Shown in pieces: positions 1 through 9,348 of a DNA stretch of 38,092 bases. Both the position numbers and the translations under genes were made by a program. How positions within the stretch are numbered: the stretch's first letter is position 1; every line of letters begins with the position of its first letter. Under the pieces are notes generated by a model. The model was not told the origin of the DNA. It saw nothing but the letters and a program-made list of their open reading frames with translations, and did no database searches. Source of the DNA: Streptomyces sp. MBT53 (GTDB lineage: Bacteria > Actinomycetota > Actinomycetes > Streptomycetales > Streptomycetaceae); NCBI RefSeq assembly GCF_016654115.1, contig NZ_JAEQAZ010000075.1:1-38092 (forward strand), written 5' to 3'.

Positions 1-3000
1 TCGTCACCACGGGTTCCGGTCTGCTCGCCGGGTTCGGTCTCGGTTTCGCCGCACCCGCGTCGGCCACCCCCTCCTCCCCCGCCCAGCCCGGTGAACTCGC
101 CCTGTACCGCCCCGTGTCGGTCTCCTCGACGGCCTACGCGCCCACCCCGGGTTCGTTCGTGGTGGACCGGCTCAACTCGCCGGGTGTGCGCGGCAGCGGA
201 TGGCGTGCCGGGGCGGGAGACCCCCAGTGGATCTCGATCGATCTGCAGGCCCCGTGCGAGGTCACGTCGATCCGCGTCACCTTCGAGGGCGACGCGAACG
301 ACCCGGTGTTCACCCCGCCCACCTCGGGCAACCCGGCCGACGGCACAACAGGCAAGGAGATCCAGTCCAGTTAGCACCACCTGGACCGCCGTGCACCGCA
401 CCACGGCCGGCACGGGCGGAGTCGTGAACATCCAGCCCCCGCGCCCGGTCACGGCACGCTGGATACGGCTGACCTCGACCCGGCGCTCCAACCCCAACCC
501 CCTCGGCCTGAACGGCTTCGAGGTCTACGGCACCGTCAAGGGCCACCGCCCGTCGGCCACGGGCTGGACGGACTGGGGCACGCACACCGCCCCGGCGCCG
601 AAGCTGGCGGTGGCCGAGGACGGCACGGTCCCGGTGGAGTCCGGCTGGCGGCTCACGCTCGACGACTGGGCCGGCGCCGACGGTACGCAGCTGTCCAAGT
701 CGTCCTTCGACACCAGCAGTTGGCTGCCGGCCACCGTGCCCGGCACGGTGCTGGGCTCGCTCGTGGACCAGGGCAAGCTGCCCGATCCCGTCGCGGGACT
801 GAACAACCTCCATGTCCCCGAGGCCCTGTCACGCCACGCCTGGTGGTACAAGCGGGACTTCGAGCTGCCGCGCGGTCTGCGCACCGGGGCCGGGCGCCGG
901 ATCTGGCTGGAGTTCGACGGGGTCAACCACACGGCCGACATCTGGCTCAACGGCCACCACGCGGGCGGGCTCACCTACCCCTTCGCCCGCTCGGCTCTCG
1001 ACGTGACCCCACTCCTCGCGCCGGGCGGGGCGAACGCGCTCGCGGTGAGGATCACGCCGATGCCGGTACCCGGCAGCCCCGGCGACAAGGGCCCCGCCGG
1101 CGAGTCCTGGGTGGACGCGGGCGCGAACCAGATGAACCTCAACTCCCCCACCTACCTGGCCGCTTCGGGCTGGGACTGGATGCCGGCGGTACGCGACCGG
1201 GCCGCCGGCATCTGGAACCACGTCCGGCTGCGCTCGACCGGCCAGGTGGTGATCGGCGATCCGCGGGTCGACACCCTGCTGCCGGACCTGCCCGGTCTGT
1301 CGGTCGCCGAACTGACCGTGGTCGTCCCGGTCCGCAACGCCGACACCACCGACCACCGGACGACGGTCTCCGCGGCCTTCGGCGACGTACGGGTCAGCAA
1401 GGCCGTCACGGTGCCGGCCGGCAAGAGCGTCGACGTCGTGTTCGCTCCCGACGCCTTCGCCCAACTACGGCTGCATAACCCGGAGTTGTGGTGGCCCAAC
1501 GGTCTGGGTGACCCCGTGCTCCATCGGCTCACCCTGGTGGCCTCGGTCGACGGCTCGGAGAGCGACCGCCGCACCACCCGCTTCGGCATCCGCCAGTTCG
1601 GCTACGAGTACGAGGTGCCGCTGCCGTTCGCCAACTCCGGTGACGCGTACACCCAGTCGGTGACCTTCGACCGGCGACAGGCCCGGTACGTGCGCGTCAA
1701 GTGCCTTACCCGGGCCTCCGGTTGGGGCTACTCCCTGTGGACCCTGGCCGTACGCGACAGTGCCCGTCCGGCCACCGACCTGGCCCTGCACGCGCAGGCC
1801 GACGCGTCGAGCACGGACGGCGACGACCACGGCGCGGGCAATGTGACCGACGGCGATCCCGGCACCCGCTGGTCCTCGGCCTACGAGGACGACCAGTGGA
1901 TCCGGATCGACCTGGGGTCGGCGCAGTCCTTCGACGGGGTCGACCTGGTCTGGGAACAGGCGTACGCGAAGACCTTCGTGGTGCAGGTCTCCTCCGACAA
2001 CGCCACCTGGACGGATGCCGCGTCGGTCGACAACAGCGCGGTTCCGCTGCCCTTCAACAACGGCAACGCCAGCCTCCAGACAGAGGACTTCGCGCCCCGT
2101 ACCGCGCGCTATGTCCGTATCAACTGCGGCCTGCGCAACACCAGTTGGGGCAACTCCCTGTGGTCCCTGAACGTCATCGACAGCACGGCCCCCGGCACCG
2201 ACCTCGCTCTCCGCCGTACGACGACCGCCTCCACCGAGGATCCCGACCACCCGGCCGCGCACGCCACGGACGGCGATCCGGGCACCCGCTGGTCCTCGGC
2301 CTACGAGGACCACCAGTGGATCCAGGTCGACCTGGGCGCCTCGAAGAGGTTCGACCGGGTCGCCGTCCTGTGGGAGTCGGCGTATCCGAAGACCTATGTG
2401 ATCCAGGTGTCGGACGACGCGGACACCTGGACCGATGTGAAGTCGGTGTCCAACACCCCGGATCCCCTGAAGATCAGCGTGAACGGGGTGCGGGTCCTCG
2501 CCCGGGGCGGCAACTGGGGCTGGGACGAACTGCTGCGCCGGATGCCGCAGGAGCGGATGGACGCGGCCGTGCGGATGCACCGGGACATGAACTTCACCAT
2601 GATCCGCAACTGGGTCGGCACGTCCGACCGGGAGGAGTTCTTCGCCGCCTGCGACGAGCACGGCATCCTGGTGTGGAACGATTTTCCCAACGCGTGGGGC
2701 ATGGACCCGCCGGACCACGACGCCTTCAACTCACTCGCCCGGGACACGGTGTTGCGCTATCGCATCCACCCCAGCGTGGTGATCTGGTGCGGCGCCAACG
2801 AGGGCAACCCGCCCGCCGCGATCGACCAGGGCATGCGCAAGGCCGTGGAGGAACAGGTCCCCGGCGTCCTCTACCAGAACAACTCGGCCGGCGGCATCAT
2901 CACCGGCGGCGGACCCTACGGCTGGGTGGAGCCGGAGAAGTACTTCGACCCGACCACCTACGGCAGCAAGGACTTCGGTTTCCACACCGAGATCGGCATG

Positions 3001-3978
3001 CCCGTCGTCTCGACCGCCGCCAGTCTGCGGAACATGACGGGCGACGAGCCCGAGTGGCCGATCCGGGGCGCCTGGTACTACCACGACTGGAGCGAGCGCG
3101 GGAACCAGGCACCGCAGACGTACAAGGCCGCCGTAGAGTCGCGCCTCGGAACGACCACCGGCCTGGACGACTTCGCGCGCAAGGCCCAGTTCGTCAACTA
3201 CGAGAACACGCGCGCCATGTTCGAGGCCTGGAACGCGAACCTCTGGGACAACGCCAGCGGCCTCATGCTGTGGATGTCCCACCCGGCCTGGCACAGCACG
3301 GTCTGGCAGACCTACGACTACGACTTCGACGTCAACGGCACGTACTACGGCGCCCGTTCGGCCTGCGAGCCACTGCACGTCCAGGCCGACCCCGAGGGGC
3401 AGGTCATCGCCGTCAACCACACCCGTGCCGGACTGCGCGACGCCGTGGTCTCCGCGCAGCTGCTCGATCTGTCGGGCCGTCGGCTCGGCGGGAACACGAG
3501 CGCCCGGGTGGATGTCGCACCGGCCGCGACCGCGAAGGCGTTCAGTGTCCCCTGGACCGACGACCTGCCCGATCTGCACCTCCTGCGGCTGACGCTGGAG
3601 GACGGTGACGGGCGGCTGCGGTCGCGGAACACGTACTGGCGTTATCGCACGCCGGCCGCCATGCGGGGCTTGAGCGCGGCGCCTCGGACAACGATGTCGG
3701 CGACGCTCGGGCGCGTGACCCGTTCCGGAAACCGTTCCGGGCTCACCGCCACCGTGCGCAACGACGGTCCGGCCGTCGCCGCGATGGTCCGGCTCTCGCT
3801 GACGGACGGCGCGACCGGCCACCGTGTGCTGCCGACGCTGTACAGCCACAACTACCTGTGGCTGCTGCCCGGCGAGTCGCAGACCGTCACCCTGTCCTGG
3901 CCGGCCCGGGCACTGGCCTCGGGGCATCCGCTGCTGACCGTGGAGGCCTACAACAGCCGCCCCGCCACCGCGCGTTGA
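1..3978 (+). pseudogene. Secreted GH2 glycosidase with discoidin domains, frameshifted and cut by the window edge
   Basis: This encodes an exported glycoside hydrolase family 2 enzyme, probably exo-beta-glucosaminidase or mannosidase-like. From base 3 the reading frame gives the end of a signal peptide (LLAGFGLGFAAPASA) and an N-terminal discoidin (F5/8 type C) domain, but it stops at 372-374. The discoidin domain resumes at STTWTAVHRTT in the frame that continues to 3978. Then follow the GH2 beta-sandwich domains (about 630-1600), two further discoidin modules (about 1620-2460), and the TIM barrel starting at VNGVRVLARGGNWGWDE. The likely acid/base Glu is in WCGANEG (codon 2800-2802) and the nucleophile Glu in FHTEIGMP (2989-2991). 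A C-terminal Ig-like region ends the protein. About a dozen residues typical of the discoidin fold seem to be missing at the frame change. The ORF that opens at base 91 is out of frame for the first domain. An assembly error cannot be excluded. Confidence 0.8.
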
Positions 3979-3992
3979 CGATCAGCGGCGCA

Positions 3993-4439
3993 TCAGGACG
4001 CCTCCACCGCCGTCTTGATGCGCTGCCCGAACGCGGGAGCGTCCTTGCGGGCCGCGCTCAGCGCGAAGCCCACGAGCAGTTTTCCGACGCCGTGGCCTTC
4101 GAGGACGTTGAAGATCCGCACCCTGGTCGTGCCAGGACCAGTGGATTCGAGGTCGTAGCCGCCCTCGTCGGCCGTCACGACGTTCTTCGAGGTCTCCGCC
4201 CAGCGGATGCGGTGGGGTGCCTCGAACTCGGTGATCCGGAAGGTCCGGCCCGTCTTCATCCCGGCGTCCTTGACCGTGCTGGTGAAGACGGTGCCGACGG
4301 CCGTCGGGCCCTCCGGGGTCTTGGTGATCTGCTGAACCCTCGGGCTGAACTTCGGATCGTTCGTGCCGGCGGCGAGGAAGGCGAAGACCTCCTCGACCGG
4401 GCGGTTGACCTCGGCTGTCGCCTCGAACTGACCGGCCAT
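3993..4439 (-). CDS. SRPBCC (START/polyketide-cyclase-like) family protein
   Basis: A 148-residue soluble protein of the SRPBCC helix-grip superfamily, which binds hydrophobic ligands in a deep pocket; its ligand is unknown. The N terminus (FEATAEVNRPVEEVFAFLA) and the internal FRITEFEAPHRIRWAE segment are typical of 'polyketide cyclase/dehydrase and lipid transport' proteins. The ATG at 4437-4439 has a strong AGGAGGAA ribosome binding site just upstream, which rules out the much longer in-frame opening to 5051. It converges on the GH2 gene with a 14-bp gap. Nothing nearby suggests a pathway. Confidence 0.85.
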   Translation of the reverse strand: MAGQFEATAEVNRPVEEVFAFLAAGTNDPKFSPRVQQITKTPEGPTAVGTVFTSTVKDAGMKTGRTFRITEFEAPHRIRWAETSKNVVTADEGGYDLESTGPGTTRVRIFNVLEGHGVGKLLVGFALSAARKDAPAFGQRIKTAVEAS

Positions 4440-4540
4440 GGTTCCTCCTGTGCTGCGATCGCTGGAGTTCCGGCTGAGCGCGCGCTCATGGGCCGAGCAC
4501 CACCAGCCTATCGGCGCGGCTCCGCGCGCGCCCCGCGTCG

Positions 4541-5587
4541 TCAGTCGGCCGGTGCCGCCGAGGGCGCTCCCGGCGGCATGTTGAACGGAGTGACGACCTG
4601 GATCGCCGAGGGCAGGGACGGTCCGTCGTCGGGGAGTGCCTTGTGGGCGCGCATGATGATCTGGCAGGCGCGGCGCATGTCCTGGCGCAGGTCGTGGTGG
4701 AGAACCGCGGACAGCCGACGCTCGCGCAGCAGCCGGGTGTTGTCGTGGTCGAGGTCGTGGGCGATGAACACCGCGCACTCCCGGCCGAGCGCGTCGAAGG
4801 CGTCGAGGGTGGCGAGGTTGCCGCCGCCCGCCGAGTAGACGGCGATGATGTCCTCGTCCCGCTTGAGGGCGGCCAGGACAAGATCGTGCTGGGTGGCGTC
4901 CAGGCCGTCGCTGTCGGTGACCTCCACCAGGGACCGCCGGGGGTCGGCCAGGCGCATCGCGCTGCGAAAACCCATCTCGCGTTCCTCCTCGCCCCGGAAG
5001 GAACCCCGGCTGATGGTGGTCAGCACATTGCCGGGCCGCCTGCCCAGCCACTGGCCGAGGAGGTAGGCGGCGGTGGCGCCGGCCGCGCGGTTGTCGATGC
5101 CGACGTAGGCGAGGCGCGCGCTGTGCGGCAGGTCGGTCACCAGGGTGACCACCGGGATACCGGCCGCGATCAGCCGGCCGACGGCCGCCGCGATCTCCGG
5201 CTCGTCCGGGGCCTTGAGGATCACGCCCTGGCTGCCGCGCTTCGCGATCCCGTCCAGGGTCGCCGTCAGTTCGGCGGGCGGGCAGGTCTCGCGGAAGTGG
5301 AAGCGTGACCGCACGAGAGCGGGATGCAGCGAGGGCAGTTCGGCTTCGAGCGCGTCCCGTACGGCGGTGGAGAACCGCTCCGGGGTCTGCATCACGATGT
5401 CGATCATGAAGGTACGGCCGCCGAGCCGGACCTGGCTCTGCTGGCGGTCCAGGTCCTTGATGGCCTCCCGCACCTCCCTGATGGTGCTCTCCGTCACGTT
5501 GCCCCGCTGGTTGAGGACACGGTCGACCGTGGCCGTACTCAGCCCGGCCTGACGGGCGATTTCCCTGATCGGGTACGGATGTCGCAT
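4541..5587 (-). CDS. LacI family transcriptional regulator
   Basis: A 348-residue repressor. The N-terminal helix-turn-helix (about residues 6-26: IREIARQAGLSTATVDRVLN) matches the LacI DNA-binding signature, and a periplasmic-binding-protein-like sensor domain follows (for example AAAVGRLIAAGIPVVTLVTD, YVGIDNRAAGATAAYLLGQW). The sensor probably binds a sugar or sugar derivative. The ATG at 5585-5587 is preceded by GGGAGA. It is divergent from the PhyH-like gene at 5696 across 108 bp, so it likely controls that gene and itself. Confidence 0.9.
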   Translation of the reverse strand: MRHPYPIREIARQAGLSTATVDRVLNQRGNVTESTIREVREAIKDLDRQQSQVRLGGRTFMIDIVMQTPERFSTAVRDALEAELPSLHPALVRSRFHFRETCPPAELTATLDGIAKRGSQGVILKAPDEPEIAAAVGRLIAAGIPVVTLVTDLPHSARLAYVGIDNRAAGATAAYLLGQWLGRRPGNVLTTISRGSFRGEEEREMGFRSAMRLADPRRSLVEVTDSDGLDATQHDLVLAALKRDEDIIAVYSAGGGNLATLDAFDALGRECAVFIAHDLDHDNTRLLRERRLSAVLHHDLRQDMRRACQIIMRAHKALPDDGPSLPSAIQVVTPFNMPPGAPSAAPAD

Positions 5588-5634
5588 GCCTGATCTCCCG
5601 GACCGATGATGCGCTTTTGATGTAGCGACAAGCA

Positions 5635-5683
5635 TTGAATGATGGGTTTGAGTTATCAAGACTGTCAGAAACACACGGACAGT
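5635..5683 (+). promoter_or_regulatory. Candidate promoter and operator of the PhyH-like gene
   Basis: TTGAAT (5635-5640) and AAGACT (5658-5663) are spaced 17 bp apart and could be -35/-10 elements. A perfect 6-bp inverted repeat, ACTGTC (5661-5666) and GACAGT (5678-5683) with an 11-bp spacer, lies just upstream of the ribosome binding site. It may be the site of the divergent LacI protein. This is prediction by eye. Confidence 0.35.
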
Positions 5684-5695
5684 GAAAGGACTCGG

Positions 5696-6874
5696 ATGTC
5701 TCCCATCACCGCAGGGACACGGACCTGGCTGACCGAGGCGGACTGCGATCTCGACGTGTTCCGCTCCCTCGTGGAGCAGCGCACCGACCTCGCCGACCAC
5801 CCCTCGGCCGAGCGCATCGAGCACAACGTCCCGCTCTACGACAGCACCCGGCTCCGCGGACTCGCGGCCACCCCCGAGGGTCGCCGGGACGTGCAGAGCG
5901 AACTGGTGCGGGCGCTGCTCGACGGGCCCGGCATCGTGGTCCTCAAGGGCGCCTTCCCCGACGAGGCCGTCGTGGACCGGGCCTCCGACGCCTTCCGCGC
6001 CCTGATCGAGGAGGAGCGCGCGAGCGGCGCGGGACGCGGCGACCACTTCGCCAAGCCCGGCGCCAACGACCGCGTGTGGAACGCCCTGGACAAGGTGGCC
6101 GTACGGGCGCCCGAGGCGTTCGCCGACTACTACGCCAACGACATCCTGGAGCTGATCTCCGAGGCCTGGCTCGGCCCCGCCTACCAGGTCACCTCGCAGG
6201 TCAACGTGGTCAACCCGGGCGGCGCGGCACAGAGCGTCCACCGTGACTACCACCTCGGCTTCCTCTCCCAGGAGCAGGCGGCGGCCTATCCCGCGCACGT
6301 CCACCGGCTCTCCCCGGTGCTGACGCTGCAGGGCGCGGTGGCCCACTGCGACATGCCCGTCGAGTCCGGCCCGACCTTGTACCTGCCGCACTCGCAGAGG
6401 TTCGAGCCCGGCTATCTCGCCTGGCGACTCCCGCAGTTCGTCGAGTACTTCGACGCGCACCACGTCCAACTCCCTCTGGAGAAGGGCGACGCGGTCTTCT
6501 TCAACCCTGCGCTCTTCCACGCCGCCGGGCACAACCGGTCGGCCGACATCAGGCGCATGGCCAATCTGCTGCAGGTGTCCTCCGCGTTCGGCCGTGCCAT
6601 GGAGACGGTGGACCGCGAGGCGATGGCGAACGCCCTGTTCCCGGTGCTGGTGAGCCGCAAGGCCGAGGGCGTCTCGGAGGACTGGTTGCGCCGCGTGATC
6701 GCCGCCACCGCCGAGGGCTACCCGTTCCCCACCAACCTCGACCTCGACCCGCCGGTCGACGGCCTCGCCCCGCCCTCGCAGGCGGACACCCTGTGGCGGG
6801 CCGTCGCCGAGGACTGGGACTCCGGGCGGCTGCGCCATGAACTGCAGGCCGCGGCCAAGCGCCGCGAGAGCTGA
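5696..6874 (+). CDS. Phytanoyl-CoA dioxygenase (PhyH) family protein
   Basis: A 392-residue Fe(II)/2-oxoglutarate-dependent oxygenase of the PhyH type, which hydroxylates an unknown small molecule. The facial triad is visible: His182 and Asp184 in SVHRDYHLGF, and a distal His (His275 or His279) in FNPALFHAAGHNRS, where the following Arg could bind 2-oxoglutarate. The ATG at 5696 is chosen because AAAGGA lies 7 bp upstream; an in-frame ATG at 5639 has no such site. The truncated SDR follows 20 bp later, so the two probably formed an operon. The context of a LacI regulator and TIM-barrel isomerases suggests a sugar, cyclitol or related substrate rather than a lipid; that is an inference. Confidence 0.85.
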   Translation: MSPITAGTRTWLTEADCDLDVFRSLVEQRTDLADHPSAERIEHNVPLYDSTRLRGLAATPEGRRDVQSELVRALLDGPGIVVLKGAFPDEAVVDRASDAFRALIEEERASGAGRGDHFAKPGANDRVWNALDKVAVRAPEAFADYYANDILELISEAWLGPAYQVTSQVNVVNPGGAAQSVHRDYHLGFLSQEQAAAYPAHVHRLSPVLTLQGAVAHCDMPVESGPTLYLPHSQRFEPGYLAWRLPQFVEYFDAHHVQLPLEKGDAVFFNPALFHAAGHNRSADIRRMANLLQVSSAFGRAMETVDREAMANALFPVLVSRKAEGVSEDWLRRVIAATAEGYPFPTNLDLDPPVDGLAPPSQADTLWRAVAEDWDSGRLRHELQAAAKRRES

Positions 6875-6894
6875 GACAAGGACACATCACTCTC

Positions 6895-7254
6895 ATGGGA
6901 CTGCTTGAGGACAGAGTCGTCCTCGTCAACGGCGGCAGCAAGGGCGTCGGCGCGGGTGTCGTGCGGGCCGCCGTAGGGGAAGGCGCGACCGTCGTCTTCA
7001 CGGGCCGCCGGGCCGACCTGGGCGAGAAACTCGCCGCGGACACAGGCGCACACTTCGTGCGGGCCGACCTCGCCGATCCGGCGCAGGCGCGCGACAGCGT
7101 CGTACGGACCGTCGAGGCCCACGGGCGCGTCGACTGCCTGGTCAACGCGGCGGGGTTCCCGGTCCGGCCGCGTACGGTGCTTCCAGCGGCCAAGCTCCGG
7201 CGACAACGTCCCGCCCACCCCCAGAACGTGTCCCGCACATCGAACTGGAAATGA
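6895..7254 (+). pseudogene. Short-chain dehydrogenase/reductase, 3'-truncated
   Basis: The first ~90 residues are a clear SDR N terminus. There is a Rossmann dinucleotide-binding motif (NGGSKGVGAG near residues 12-21), a typical FTGRRADLGEKL segment and the structural LVNAAG motif. After about residue 95 the similarity stops, and a basic, non-SDR tail runs to a stop at 7252-7254. The active-site Tyr-x-x-x-Lys and the C-terminal half (about 150 residues of the usual ~250) are absent. A strong hairpin begins 3 bp after the stop. The deletion probably joined this gene to the 3' flank of the convergent isomerase gene. It is unlikely to be catalytically active. Confidence 0.8.
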
Positions 7255-7256
7255 CA

Positions 7257-7302
7257 ACAGGGGTGTCGGGAACGACCGTGGTTTCGTTCCCGCCACCCCT
7301 GT
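7257..7302. terminator. Bidirectional hairpin terminator
   Basis: A near-perfect inverted repeat with arms of 19 bases: ACAGGGGTG-T-CGGGAACGA pairs with TCGTTCCCG-C-CACCCCTGT around an 8-base loop, with one T/C mismatch. It sits between the SDR remnant (plus) and the convergent isomerase gene (minus), as expected for a shared terminator. Confidence 0.85.
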
Positions 7303-7309
7303 GGCTCTT

Positions 7310-8158
7310 TCAGTTCACGAGTGCCGCGGCACTCCGACAGGCCGCCGCGGCGGCCTCCCGCACCGGCAGCGCGCGATGTGTGTCGGAGAGGATCTCCACT
7401 CCCCAGGGGCCGCGGAAGCCTGCCGTGCGAAGCGCGGCGATGATGCCGGGCAGGTCGAACGAGCCCTCTCCGCACAGGCGTCGGCGATGGACGGTGTCCT
7501 CGAAGAGCGTGCCGACGACCGCGCTGTCGGCGTCGTTGAGTTCCACGCCCACGATCCGTGAGCCGGGGATCTCGGCCAGTTCGGCGGGCGGGGTGTGGGC
7601 GCGCTCGGTGTGCCAGGAGTCGATGATGAGGCCGCCCGCCGGGTGACCTGCGGCCTCGACGAGCCGTAGTCCGTCGTGCACGGTCTTCAGGTTGGACCAC
7701 GGGAGCGGCTCGACGCCGAGCCGGGCGCCGACCCCGTCGGCCTGCGCGGCCAGTACGGCGAACTCCTTGGCCCAGACGTCTAGTTCCCAGGGTTCGTCCG
7801 CCACGTCGGGGCCGATCTTGAAGGTGCGGGCGCCGAGTGTCTCGATGGCCTTCAGCATGCCGGTCCGGATCTCGTCGGACGCGGCCCGCCGGGGTCCGTC
7901 CGCCCACCAGTCGGTCAGCAGCTCCAGCTCGACATGGCTGATGCCGTTGTCCGCGAAGAGCGACCGGATGCCGGCCATTCCGTAGGCGCGCTCGGCCTCC
8001 ACCAGGTCCACGTACAGCAGCCCGAAGGCGGTGAATCCGGCCTCGCGCGCCGCTTCCACCCGCTCCCGCAGATCCAGCGGACTGCGCTGGTCCGCCTCGT
8101 CGGGAGCGGCGTCGCCCGCCGTGGTCCAACAAGTGGCCAGAAGTTCGTCAGCGGTCAT
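7310..8158 (-). CDS. Sugar phosphate isomerase/epimerase (xylose-isomerase-like TIM barrel)
   Basis: A 282-residue protein of the AP-endonuclease-2/xylose-isomerase-like TIM-barrel superfamily, which includes inosose dehydratases, hydroxypyruvate isomerases and 3-keto sugar epimerases. Candidate metal ligands on barrel strands are visible in GVELNDAD, IDSWHTERA (Asp-His), RLGVEPLPW (Glu) and GVEILSD (Glu). The ATG is at 8156-8158, with GGGAA upstream. It lies 75 bp downstream of a second TIM-barrel gene in the same direction, so both are probably cotranscribed. The exact substrate cannot be read from sequence. Confidence 0.85.
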   Translation of the reverse strand: MTADELLATCWTTAGDAAPDEADQRSPLDLRERVEAAREAGFTAFGLLYVDLVEAERAYGMAGIRSLFADNGISHVELELLTDWWADGPRRAASDEIRTGMLKAIETLGARTFKIGPDVADEPWELDVWAKEFAVLAAQADGVGARLGVEPLPWSNLKTVHDGLRLVEAAGHPAGGLIIDSWHTERAHTPPAELAEIPGSRIVGVELNDADSAVVGTLFEDTVHRRRLCGEGSFDLPGIIAALRTAGFRGPWGVEILSDTHRALPVREAAAAACRSAAALVN

Positions 8159-8233
8159 GTGTTTTTCCCGGATTCCTCACGCTCGGAAAGGACGCGGCAC
8201 CCGATCGCTCCGGCGTCAGGCCCCTGACCCGGG

Positions 8234-9121
8234 CTACGCGACACCGCGCAGCACCGAGCGCAGATGCTCGGCACTGGCCCACACGTCCTCGACCGGACCC
8301 TTCGCCTTCGGCTCCTCGGTGAGGATGGTGTCCTGCTCCAGGACGTACCAGCCGTCGTAGCCGCGGGCGCTGAGGTGGGTGACGATGGCCTCGACGTCGA
8401 CGTCTCCGGCGCCCAGCGGGCGGTACATGCCCTCGCGGACGGCGTCGGTGTAGCTGAGCCGGCCGTCCTGGACCTTGGCGGCGAGGGAGGCGTCCACGTC
8501 CTTCATGTGGGTGTGGGCGATGCGCTCGGGGGCCTGGCGGGTGAGTTCGGCCGGGTCGGTGCCGCCGATGAGGAGGTGGCCGGTGTCGAGGCAGAGGGAG
8601 ATCGATGAGTGCTCCAGGACGCGCCGGACCTCGTCGCCGTTCTCGATCATCGTGCCGACGTGCGGGTGCAGGACGGCGCGGACTCCGCGTTCGGCGGCGA
8701 GCGACGCGAGCCGGTCGAGGTTGGACAGCAGCAACTTCCAGCCGTCGGCGTCGAGTTCGGGGCGGGAGTCGTAGCCGTCCTGGCCGGTGACGGCCGACAG
8801 CACGAGCACCTCCGCCTTCGAGGCGTCGTAGCCCGCGAGGAGCTGTTCGGCCTCGGGCAGCGGGTCGTGGCCGGGCACGTGCAGCAGCAGCGGGGTGAAG
8901 CCGCCGACCGCGTGCAGGTCGTGGTCGGCGAGGGTGCGGGCCATGGCGCCGGGCTCGGCGGGCAGGAAGCCCTCGGGGCCGAACTCGGTGGCGGACAGGC
9001 CGACCTCGCGCATCTCGTTCAGCACCCGCTCGGGCGTCAACTGGTAGCCCCAGCCGGGTACTTCACAGACACCCCACGAGATGGGGGCACCGGCGATCCT
9101 GTTCAGGGGGGAGGTGGTCAT
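8234..9121 (-). CDS. Inosose dehydratase/IolE-like TIM-barrel protein
   Basis: A 295-residue TIM-barrel protein of the sugar phosphate isomerase/epimerase family, closest in appearance to IolE/MocC-type inosose dehydratases. The start APISWGVCEVPGWG is characteristic of that subgroup. VLHPHVGT, CLDTGHLLIGG and HTHMKDVD carry the His, Asp and His residues expected for divalent metal binding, and WYVLEQDTIL carries the C-terminal Glu. The ATG at 9119-9121 has AGAAAGG upstream. It is the first clear gene of a two-gene operon with 7310-8158. No inositol dehydrogenase or other iol gene is visible nearby, so a myo-inositol role is not established. Confidence 0.85.
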   Translation of the reverse strand: MTTSPLNRIAGAPISWGVCEVPGWGYQLTPERVLNEMREVGLSATEFGPEGFLPAEPGAMARTLADHDLHAVGGFTPLLLHVPGHDPLPEAEQLLAGYDASKAEVLVLSAVTGQDGYDSRPELDADGWKLLLSNLDRLASLAAERGVRAVLHPHVGTMIENGDEVRRVLEHSSISLCLDTGHLLIGGTDPAELTRQAPERIAHTHMKDVDASLAAKVQDGRLSYTDAVREGMYRPLGAGDVDVEAIVTHLSARGYDGWYVLEQDTILTEEPKAKGPVEDVWASAEHLRSVLRGVA

Positions 9122-9348
9122 GCTGTGGCCTTTCTGAGGTTCCGGTCGGAGTCGGCGACCGCGGCCGGCGGACGGCCCGCGGCACCACGCGCCGCGGCGA
9201 CGAGGGGCGAGGTCGTCGCCCGGCGCGTCATACCCGCCGGACGAGGGGCGAGAACCATGCCGGGGTGATCGAGCGGCGGATCATGTCGGGCCGGTCCGGG
9301 ATCGGCCGCATCCGGCCAGGCGTCCGCGATCGGCTCCGCAAGCGCCAC
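9118..9348 (-). CDS. Possible small leader ORF or gene remnant (76 codons)
   Basis: A GTG start at 9346-9348 is preceded by a strong GGAGGAGGG, and the ORF ends by overlapping the start of the IolE-like gene as ATGA (9118-9121), a usual mark of translational coupling. The product is rich in Ala, Pro and Arg, has no recognisable domain and could equally be noncoding leader or the residue of a deleted first gene of the operon. An alternative frame in the same stretch encodes a short peptide starting MIRRSITPAWFSP. Confidence 0.25.
   Translation of the reverse strand: MALAEPIADAWPDAADPGPARHDPPLDHPGMVLAPRPAGMTRRATTSPLVAAARGAAGRPPAAVADSDRNLRKATA

Noticed and set aside
91..372. Long opening of the GH2 reading frame from base 91 as the true N terminus
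   Set aside because: The translation there is Arg/Pro/Ser-rich and unlike any domain, whereas the frame starting at base 3 gives a signal peptide and a discoidin domain over the same bases.
7310..9121. A myo-inositol catabolism (iol) operon
   Set aside because: Only an IolE-like protein is present; no inositol dehydrogenase, IolB, IolC, IolD or IolG homologue is visible in the window.
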